This document shows positions 56,194 to 64,000 of a DNA stretch of 64,000 bases, one piece after another (within the stretch, counting starts at the first letter, position 1; every line of letters begins with the position of its first letter). The DNA is from Bombardia bombarda (taxonomy: Eukaryota; Ascomycota; Sordariomycetes; Sordariales; Lasiosphaeriaceae): the NCBI GenBank assembly GCA_030512295.1, contig JAULSR010000001.1, positions 6,161,001 to 6,225,000 of the forward strand, written 5' to 3'. A program made the translations under genes and the position numbers. The notes beneath the pieces are model-generated. The model was not told the DNA's origin, ran no database searches, and saw only the letters and a list, made by a program, of their open reading frames with translations.

Positions 56194-57412
56194 ATGGGTG
56201 TTGCGAAGAAGACGAGAAAATTCGCCATGGCACGTGACCTTCAATTCATGATAGTTCATGATCCAGCATCCAGCATGAAATCGACTGGTCAGAAAATCGT
56301 GGCTAACACCCCGGCTATAGGTCAAAAGGGTCATCGGAAAGAAGGATGACAGGCGCAAGGATGATGACGAGAAGATTGCTGCCGAGTTGAAGAAGAAAAA
56401 GGAGAAGGAGGCTATTCGTGAAATGTCCGTCTCCCTCACCGTCACCGTCTTATTATGAGATCACGACTGACTGGCTCCATGCAGCCCCCAGATGCCGTCG
56501 TCCATGTTCTGGCAGCACAACACAGCTCTCGTTCCCGTAAGTTTCTCGTCGCCCTTTTCTGTATCAGAGAAGGATGCTAACCAAATCATGAATAGCCATA
56601 CCAAATCCTCATCGTAAGTGATGATGAGACGAACAACTTCAACATCGTTGTATCTCACTGTCTAACCTCCCTTAGGATACCAATTTCTTGTCACGGACAG
56701 TCGGCGCAAAGTTGCCGCTGATGGAGACCGCTATGGATTGCTTATTCGCATCAGTCAATATCTGCATCTCCTCATGTGTCATGGCGTAAGTTCCCTCTGA
56801 TGCAGGTAAAAGCCGATGAGCCGCTGACAGCTAGGTGCAGTGAGTTGGAAAAGCTGGGCCCCAAATACCGCGTGGCGTTGATGAGTGAGTTTCCCTCTTG
56901 AGAATCCTTTACTAAAGTCATGAATGATGAGACTGACGAACGACCCAGTTGCCCGTGACGAGAGGTGGACTCGCTTGACTTGCGACCATCCAGGAACATA
57001 TGCCGATGACGTACGTTGAATCTGTTCAATGATAACCGTCCAAGATGACCAGCTGATATCCTGCCAGTGCATCGTCGACCGCATCCAGAAGCACAGGATA
57101 TACATCGTTGGCAGTATGTTTTCTTCCTGCCTTCCAACAATGATGCGTTGCCAGCCTAGGCTTTCAAGTCCAGGATGAGGCTAGAACTTGAGAAACCTAA
57201 ACTAAGGCCGTGACTGACTTTTTACACCACAGCCAACGATCGCGACCTGAAGAGAAGAATCCGAAAGGTTCCAGGTTGGTCATCATCATTTGCAAGTTGC
57301 ACGCATTGTCACCGAATGCAATGCTAACTCTGTCTCACTAGGTGTGCCCGTCATGTCCGTAGCCAAGGGCAAGTACGTGATCGAGAGATTGCCTGGTGCG
57401 CCTACCACATAA
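56194..57412 (+). CDS. fcf1: rRNA-processing protein Fcf1, PIN domain (194 aa), ten exons
   Basis: SSU-processome PIN-domain protein needed for early pre-rRNA cleavage and 18S maturation in the nucleolus. Exons: 56194-56229, 56321-56424, 56485-56536, 56596-56613, 56676-56785, 56841-56884, 56949-57010, 57068-57113, 57233-57274, 57342-57412. The joined product is 194 aa, close to yeast Fcf1 (189), and matches it throughout: MGVAKKTRKFAMVKRV, PYQILIDTNFLSRTVGAKL, CVMAELEKLGPKYRVALMIA, HPGTYADDCIVDRI, IVGTNDRDLKRRIRKVPGVP and MSVAKGKYVIERLP. PIN acidic residues are present (D in LIDTNF, E in MAELEK, DD in TYADDC, D in TNDRD). The first intron has no GT donor in the right phase and is best read as GC-AG (GCACGT to CTATAG, branch GCTAAC). 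Exon 4 is only 18 nt. Confidence 0.94.
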
Positions 57413-58441
57413 AGCACCGCCAATATGTGTCTGGGTAGTGAAATCCTGGCCCAAGAAGGGGGCAGGTTGCGATCGTCTGGTACCAGGCCAATATACTCCA
57501 GCGATGGGTCTCAAAAAAGAAGGCCCGCGTCATGGAATGAGGTCTTGACTGCATCGCAAAGGAAAGAACGAGGCATTGCGAATTGATCATGGCAATGCTC
57601 GGGGTGAGATGGAATTCATGATTGCACGCACCACAATTTGCCCGGTGCTGTTCCGGGTTTTCGGTGGATAGACAGGATGGGGAAGATGGGAGTTAGGGAG
57701 AGACTGAAGCTCTCATTGCATACAGACAGCCCAACTATTCCATCCTTCCGTCATAGAGGGAGCAGGGCTAGCTGATACCAAATGGTCTATAGATAGGGAT
57801 CCAACATAGCAATAAACAACAGGGCGTGAGCGTCCTAGAATATACACACCTTCGCGCTATATGCTAAGGTGAACAGATGTGTGGTGGATCATTACAACGA
57901 ACCTAATACGATTAATAGAGTTAATATCCGATGGTAATTCAGAGCTAGATTGGATGCCATTAAATAAAATGACGGTAATAATAAAACGCAACTGATCCCC
58001 TCCAAGCCCCTATATGGATCAAAGAAATAAAGGGTGAGTGAATAAGGGCAAAAGTACAAAAAATACATACAGCACCAGGGATTCGCTGGTCGTCACCGAC
58101 CCAACTACTAGTCTGGCGATTAGTGGCTTATCTAGGGCAGAGCGGACGGGATGCCGAGTTTTCCACTATCTATGGCCGTATGTGATGGATCGTCGTAGTA
58201 TTGTAGATTATGGCGTAAGAGAGGAAAGGAAGACGCATTGTTAACCCCAACCCTGACTTCGTTCTGGCCTGTGCTGCGAACAATGGCTGGTGCCAGCCGG
58301 CCGGGGCCCAGAAAATTTCCAGCGCGACCGAATGCCCAAGTGATCGTGAAGGTCACTGACCTCTATCGACTCCCAAGACCCCCGAAGCTCCACGCGTGTC
58401 AATTGCAAATCCCATAATCGCCGTCGCCGCCTGCATCTGCA
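57413..58441. other. Intergenic region, 1 kb
   Basis: 3' flank of fcf1 and promoter of the uL5m gene. AT-rich stretch at about 57890-57990. No gene seen. Confidence 0.6.
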
Positions 58442-59709
58442 ATGGCGGGCCTCCGTGGCGTCCCCCGATCGGCTCGAAGCCTCCCCCTCTCACAGCTGGC
58501 GCGCCAGGCATACCCAGCGCAAACAACATCATGCCCAGCAACAGTCCGAGCCGCCTCCATCTCGACCTCGTCCTCGACACAGGCCCCTGCCGCTGACCCG
58601 ACATCGTCGCCCGTCCTCGCCGACCTCGAGACCGACTCAACCCTCGGTACCCCCCAACTCGGGCCCGACGGCAAGAAGATCTTCAGGCCATGGAAGCGCG
58701 CCGCAGACAGACAGGGCGCCCTGCCCAGCTCCAGATACCAGTACCATCCGCCAAAGTACAACCGCGGCCCGCTGCACCCCATCCAGTCACCCGCCTCGTC
58801 TGACCCGATCGCGCGCGACTTCGTGCCCGGCCCCTTCAACCTGCCCCGCCTGCGGGAGACGTACAACGCCACCATCGCGTCGGACCTCATGACGCTCGCC
58901 TACAACCACGTGCCGCCAGGGACACCCGCCAAGGAGCCCGTCGACCGCCTGCGCGGCTGGGACGGCTCGTCGCCGTACCACAAGAACAGAGTCAAGCGGG
59001 CGCCCCGTGGGTCGCCGCAGCTGACCATCATCGAGAAGGACATCACGTTCCGCAACATCCCCGAGATCAAGGAGATCAGCATCTCGAGCTACGTGCCCGA
59101 GGGCCTCAAGAACCCGGATTACCTACTCGTCGCCCGCACCGCCTTCCTCGCCATTACGGGCACCATGCCCACCCTCACAAAGACCAAGACGGACGTGGCC
59201 GCCTGGAGCATCCGCGCCAACGAGACGTCGGGCGTCAAGACGACGATATACGGCAATGCCGCCTACGAGTTCCTCGACCGGTGTATCCATCTTGTGCTGC
59301 CCCGGATCAAGGACTGGAAGGGCATCAAGGCGACCACGGGAGATAGCTCGGGTAACTTGTCGTTTGGCTTGAATCCAGAGGATGTGGGCTTGTTCCCGGA
59401 GCTTGAGGTCAACTACGATGTAAGTGCTTTTTATGGACAAGACAAAAGCTTGGATGAGTCCTGATGATAGATTGCTCGAATGCTAACGTGTGTTTTGTGT
59501 AGATGTACCCGTCTAAGGTTAGTAACACCAACGACATATTGCAACTCTGATCGATGCCCCTGCTTCTTGAATGTGATTACTAACAACCCCTTAAACAGAT
59601 GTTGCCCGGTTGCCGCATTTTTATCAAGACGACAGCTACGTCAGACAGACAGGCGAGGTTGCTGCTCCAGTCGCTCGGACTTCCGTTCTATGGACAGATT
59701 AGGAACTAG
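58442..59709 (+). CDS. mrpl7: Mitochondrial large-subunit ribosomal protein uL5m (Mrpl7), 367 aa
   Basis: Mitoribosome 54S protein binding 5S-equivalent/central protuberance rRNA. Exons 58442-59419, 59503-59517 and 59599-59709; both introns (83 and 81 nt) are phase 0. The middle exon is 15 nt and codes MYPSK, completing the L5 signature NYDMYPSKMLPGCRIFIKTT. The N-terminus is an Arg/Ser/Ala-rich mitochondrial presequence (MAGLRGVPRSARSLPLSQLA). The L5 N-domain includes FRNIPEIKEISISSY and LVARTAFLAITG. The C-domain includes YEFLDRCIHLVLPRIKDWKG and LSFGLNPEDVGLFPELEVNY, ending in LLLQSLGLPFYGQIRN. Length and extensions fit fungal uL5m. It converges on Fes1. Confidence 0.94.
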
Positions 59710-60247
59710 GGAAGTTGCAGCGGAGAGTAGTTCAGAGACTTGGCAGGGGGTTTGGGTAGGTATGTAGGTGTCTGATTTGTACAATAATCACATGTGTTTC
59801 AGTATAATTGTACCATCACACATTAGAAGGGAGAAAGAGAGCAGCTGGCAACAACAAAACATGCCGGCAAGCATGCAAGCACGTATCTGGGGAGACGATC
59901 ACAAGAACCAAAACCAATCGGCTGTGGGTATAGAGGTACCTATATAGGTGTTGTGATGGTGGTTTAATATACCAGAACGACTCTTGTTCATCTTTCGACA
60001 TGTTGCCCATTTTTATTCTGGAGCCTCTCCGTCCCCGTCTATATATAGCTATGTATGCTTGAGGGAGTCAAATCATCCATGCAAATCCGTCATGGACTAT
60101 AAAAAACCCCGAACCGATCCCAAACGCCGTCAGCAACTTGTTTTTTGCCGTTTCTTTTTTCCTGTCTTCTCATGCTGCTTCGTTTTTTTGCAACTTTCCT
60201 ATTTTGCAAATTAAAACTTGATACGCAGTCATCTTCCCTACCCACCC
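59710..60247. other. Convergent 3' region
   Basis: 538 bp between the uL5m stop and the Fes1 end. AT-rich with no coding signal, likely the 3' UTRs of both genes. Confidence 0.6.
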
Positions 60248-60981
60248 CTAGGCCATCCCCGCCCACCGTCCCCTCAACCAATTCATCACCTCATCCACCG
60301 CATCCATATCCCCGCGTCCACCTGCTTCACATCCCTGCCCTCGACCTGCTTCGCCAGCTCCTCGCTGGCCAAGTCCATCGCAGGCTGGTAGTTGCGCACC
60401 GCCGAGCTGAGCGCATAGACGGCCTTCCTGCGCACGGCCTCGCCCTCGCCCTCGCGCGTGGCCAGCGTTACGAGCGGCGGGATGCCGCCCATGGCGACGA
60501 GGCGCTCCTGCGTGCGCACGTTGTTCTGCACGGCGGTGCCGACGCACCAGGCGGCGTAGCGGCGCAGCTCCGACTCGTCGTGCGAGAGGAGACTGAGGAG
60601 AGGGGTCCAGAGCGAGAGGTTCTCGAGGTTGTTTGCGTTGTCGAGCGACTCGATCAGCTGCTCAAAGTTGTCAAAGGCGATGAGCTTGTTGTCGAGCGTG
60701 TTCTCGGGGTCCGTGTCGTGGATGACTTCGAGGGCGGCCTTCATCAGGTCGGCGTCCGAGGGGCCGCCGCCGCCGAGGATGGCGAGGAGGGCTTCCCGGT
60801 CGAGGGGGGCGGGTGTGAGGTTTGTTACGGGGGCGTTGTCCGTTACGGTTGTGGTGGTGGCGGCGGCGGCGGCGGTGGCGGTATCATTTGTGTTGTCGAG
60901 GGCCTTGACGGCTATGGGGGTGGTGGAGGGCGCGGTGTTCTCGATGCTCCATTTGAGGAGGGAGTTTAGGCTTTTGTCCAT
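60248..60981 (-). CDS. fes1: Hsp70 nucleotide-exchange factor Fes1, apparent frameshift near the C-terminus
   Basis: Armadillo-type exchange factor for cytosolic Hsp70, acting in folding and in degradation of misfolded proteins. ATG at 60981 opens with MDKSLNSLLKWSIENTAPS, the Fes1 N-terminus. An Ala/Thr linker is followed by the armadillo region (ALEVIHDTDPENTLDNKLIA, FDNFEQLIESLDNANNLENL, DESELRRYAAWCVGTAVQNN, ALSSAVRNYQPAMDLASEEL). The literal frame ends at 60286 (231 aa) after VDAGIWMRWMR. One base offset at the G run (plus-strand CCCC, 60310-60313) gives DMDAVDEVMNWLRGRW, which looks like the normal Fes1 tail, ending at 60248 (about 244 aa). No intron fits, since the only GT-AG span there is about 32 nt. 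This is therefore either a real frameshift with a shortened tail or a homopolymer sequencing error. Confidence 0.88.
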
Positions 60982-63304
60982 GATTTCTTATTTGGGAGGT
61001 TTGCTGGTGTTGGTGGTGTTTCGGTCGGTAGCTCTTTCTGTCGGTTTTGTTTTTTAAAAAGGAGTGAAGCGTGACTGGTGTTGTATGTGGTGATGCCCTT
61101 TCGCAAAAGAAAAAGAAAATAGAGGGGTGAATTATATGACAACAAAATTTACCTTTTTTGCGCTGACCTGGAGCAGCTTATAGTGTTTACTTTGATTATT
61201 ATTGGACGTTATTCACGAATCTTCAGGAAGCTTCTATCCTAATCAGGTTAGACCATTTTCGCATTGTCAGTCCCCCACATGCGTCGCATTGGACGCGCCG
61301 ACCCTTGTTAGACAACTGAGTACCTAATATTGAAGGCGCTGCTCTGAGAGTATTATCATCTTCTGCGATCGGGTTTCTCGTCGACAGTAAACCTATCGTA
61401 ATTGTAAATGCAAAAAGCAGTAGCTTAAGATTTAACGTCCAGGCGGTGGCCAATATCTACTTCCTAATCCCCGTTGCAGCGGCTACCCCTCGGCAGGACG
61501 GTTTGACAGGCTCACAAGCCAAGCTAGTAAAAAGGGGGGTTCAACAGTTTTTCTGCACGGCCACCTTGTCTGTGCGCTGCCCCTCCTCAAGGCACAGTAA
61601 AAGTGGGAAGCAAAGCCCCACATTGCCCCTCGTCGCCGCCCTTGGAGCTGTGCGGTTGCGGGGATTTGAGATTATGGAGGTGTTGAGACTTGAGAGCCAT
61701 AGCTTCACCAATAAACTCACCTCCCCTCTTGTTCCACGGCGAGAACTAACGTACCCAAATGGAGGCTGGGGCAGTAAAAGGGTTAATACCTTCCCGAACC
61801 GGTGTTGGGTTCACAATATTTCCATCACTGCCCTGATTCTATCCAACGGACGAACTGTCGTGGCTAACGGTGTCCTTGGATTGTTCTTCACCTGCCTAGT
61901 GAGCTCCTTCGCTGCAGGAATCCTACTGCCTGGAGTGGCTAGGCTGCGGGACGGTAAAGCCGCGCACCATCGCCGGCGCTTATGATTTGTCTGCCTGTGG
62001 TCTATGTTGTTTACGTAGAATTTTGTTTTTGATGTCGAGTTTGCTCTGATTAACGACTTTTCTGACAGGACTTGTTGATCAACACCGGGCACCCCGGCCC
62101 TGAGTTGCTTGCCTGCTGCGGGACCTTCCCGCACAACACGTTTCGAACTCTCGTTCAAAGCTCTTGCTCCAAGGTGACGTACACCACCAGGCCCTCAAAC
62201 AAGAGCCTGCGAACGAAAGCCTGCTAGGTTGGATACCAATCTTCAAGCTATAATCGAGATGCCTGCTTGGCATTTATCCCCGTGGTGTAGCTAGTAATGG
62301 TATGTTGATATGATTGTGGTGTACAAATCTTGAAACTTCAAAAGAGCATACGTCAGCTCGAAATGGGACTTGGCGGAAGAGGGCAGCTGTGTAACAAAGA
62401 CAGAGGCTGCATCACTACATCGCAGCCTCGCTTCTGTGAATAACCCAAGAGTACTGGTATGTATTTCGTCTGAGAACACAACTGCCCGCTTGCTCGAGGT
62501 CTCCGTACCGTATGGATCATGTCGCATACAGTATGGCAGTTAGGGTTGTGGCTGCCTTGAACGGTGTCAGAGCTTCAAGCCCGGATAGAACGGCGTCATC
62601 GGCTCAAGGAAATGCCCGCAATCGTATCTGAATACGCCAGATAGTCACCGTCGCCGATGAGCATCTCTGTGTATGACAAGGCTGCCGCCATGCGGAATGG
62701 CATCGCAACATCTTGCCCAGCCACGCTGGGTTACGAGTGCTGCGGTGTGTGTGTGTGCTGTGGCCAACTCGACACCAACCTCGCGTCGATGAGTGAGGTG
62801 CTGAGATTGGAAAGGCTTCAGTTCCTAAAGTGGTTAAAGCGGCAAGAAGATCCCTTGTTTCCTCCCAAATTAGGCGGTCTCGCCTGCCCCAGTGCCCCCC
62901 CCCAGCTGGCCCCCCTAGGCAGTGACCCACAAACCTGTCGCCGCCCGCAGTCCCCTCAGCGCTGGCTGGCGTCTGCAGCCCACAACTTTCCAGTTGCCAG
63001 CTCTTGTGACATCGTCGCAGCGCCCCCGGAGCCCAGCCTTTCCTTCCCTCCTCGCACATCCTCCCGTCCCCCCCTCAAACCCACCCACGTCGGCCCAAAA
63101 GCTGACCTTAAATTCACCTCCCCTTTCCAACCTCCCGCTACAAACATCAACCAAATTTTTTTGTCTTTGCTCAGTCTCAGGCAAACCAATAACGCACCTT
63201 TGCTCCGTCGATCAGGGAATCGCACGAGCTTCTTTTCATCTTCTTCATTTCCACTTTGGACCTATCTTGACCTTTTCCCCCCAAAACCACCCTAATCTAT
63301 CACC
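60982..63304. other. Intergenic region, 2.3 kb, including actin promoter
   Basis: Between divergent Fes1 and actin. A plus-strand frame open from 61446 to 61985 (GTG start; first internal ATG 61674) has no family resemblance. The last 450 nt upstream of actin are C/CT-rich (for example 62880-62930 and 63040-63300), as is usual for strong fungal promoters and leaders. Confidence 0.6.
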
Positions 63305-64000
63305 ATGGAGGGTATGTGCTGCAATCCCCCGAAGCTCGTCGCTGCATCCGACTCCGCCATGCGCGCCCGGGATCGTTGCGGCATCGTGGTGAACAGTAGC
63401 TAACCGAGCTTTCAATCTGCAGAAGAAGTTGCCGCCCTCGTTATCGACAATGGGTAAGAACAGGAACCCCGCCTTCGGCCTCCTCACCGACTCGCTGTTG
63501 CACCAACCCATCACCGCCAACCTGCCTCTTCCCACCCCTCTCCATGCCCACAAACAATCCTCATCAATACCAAGATGATGACACGGTACTGACAAGCTCC
63601 CAGCTCCGGCATGTGCAAGGCCGGTTTCGCCGGTGACGATGCTCCCAGAGCTGTTTTCCGTAAGTCTTGTGGCTCCCTTTCTTCCAACAGAAATAACTCG
63701 AAATCGAAAAACCCGACCATCCAGCGGGCTACCTATCCCATGCCATCGCTATCCGTGGCATTTTAAAATGCCAGAAGAAAGAAACTAGGCTAACATAACG
63801 ACTCTCAGCGTCCATCGTCGGTCGCCCCCGTCATCATGGTATCATGATCGGTATGGGACAGAAGGACTCGTACGTCGGTGATGAGGCGCAATCCAAGCGT
63901 GGTATCCTTACCCTGCGCTACCCTATTGAGCACGGTGTCGTCACCAACTGGGACGATATGGAGAAGATCTGGCATCACACTTTCTACAACGAGCTGCGTG
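63305..64000 (+). CDS. act1: Actin, 5' part (truncated by window edge)
   Basis: Cytoskeletal actin. Exons: 63305-63311 (7 nt, ATGGAGG), 63423-63453, 63604-63659 and 63809 to the edge. Introns of 111, 150 and 149 nt are GT-AG and cluster in the first 32 codons, as is common in fungal actin genes. The joined product begins [20 protein letters not shown] and continues with [40 protein letters not shown] and [20 protein letters not shown], essentially invariant actin sequence including the nucleotide-binding phosphate-1 loop DNGSGMCKAG and the DNase I-binding-loop region. The remaining roughly three quarters lie beyond the right edge. Confidence 0.98.

Noticed and set aside
57114..57232. Possible C/D snoRNA inside the eighth fcf1 intron
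   Set aside because: An ATGATGC near the 5' side and CTGA near the 3' side resemble C and D boxes, but the C box is imperfect and CTGAC is better explained as the branch point; no terminal stem.
1..64000. Transposon, secondary-metabolite cluster or RIP-degraded region
   Set aside because: No transposase, reverse transcriptase, PKS/NRPS or terpene genes and no long AT-rich mutated tract; genes are mostly conserved housekeeping types.

Overview
The window is nuclear DNA of a filamentous ascomycete, most likely a Sordariomycete. Coding regions are broken by short introns (about 55-150 nt) with GTRNGT-type donors, CTAAC/CTGAC branch points and YAG acceptors. Gene density is about one per 3.8 kb, genes lie on both strands, and the families (2EXR, GtaA glutaminase, Yor1-type ABCC transporter, Rad7/Rad16, Fcf1, Fes1, actin) are typical of Pezizomycotina. 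Species or order cannot be fixed from the sequence. I see no operon, CRISPR array, intact transposon or clear RIP-degraded tract.

Layout, left to right: a branched-chain aminotransferase cut by the left edge (minus); a 3 kb gap; a basic/acidic low-complexity protein (4015-6075, plus) converging on a conserved protein of unknown role (6711-8210, minus); a 1862-residue POT1/Cdc13-domain protein (9289-14933, plus); a 2EXR protein carrying an apparent frameshift (16988-18911, plus); malic enzyme (20071-22539, minus); a 6.8 kb stretch with no recognisable gene; a head-to-head rad7/rad16 pair (29381-35312); secreted glutaminase GtaA (36639-39330, plus); a Tra2-type RNA-binding protein (40440-41831, plus); a probable intron-containing tRNA-Val(CAC) (44026-44145, plus); a Yor1-like ABC transporter (46699-51410, plus); a Ser-rich single-span membrane protein (53367-54659, minus); Fcf1 (56194-57412, plus); mitochondrial ribosomal protein uL5m (58442-59709, plus); Fes1 with an apparent terminal frameshift (60248-60981, minus); and the 5' part of actin (63305 to the right edge, plus).

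Most genes are unrelated housekeeping functions. The one clear functional cluster is rad7/rad16, whose products form the NEF4 complex of global-genome nucleotide-excision repair in yeast and here are transcribed divergently from one 768 bp region. Fcf1 and uL5m are both ribosome-related neighbours, but this may be chance.

The most interesting items are the large telomere-type OB-fold protein with SUMO-interaction-like motifs and internal repeats, the divergent rad7/rad16 pair with a rad7 start codon apparently split by an intron, the ten-exon fcf1 with a probable GC-AG intron and an 18-nt exon, a 15-nt exon in uL5m, an odd tRNA-Val intron, an in-frame 135-codon 5' extension of malic enzyme, and two independent single-base frameshifts at G runs that could be real lesions or sequencing errors. 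I did not find a convincing wholly new multi-gene system. All splice models are read by eye from frame, splice-site and branch-point fit plus family knowledge.
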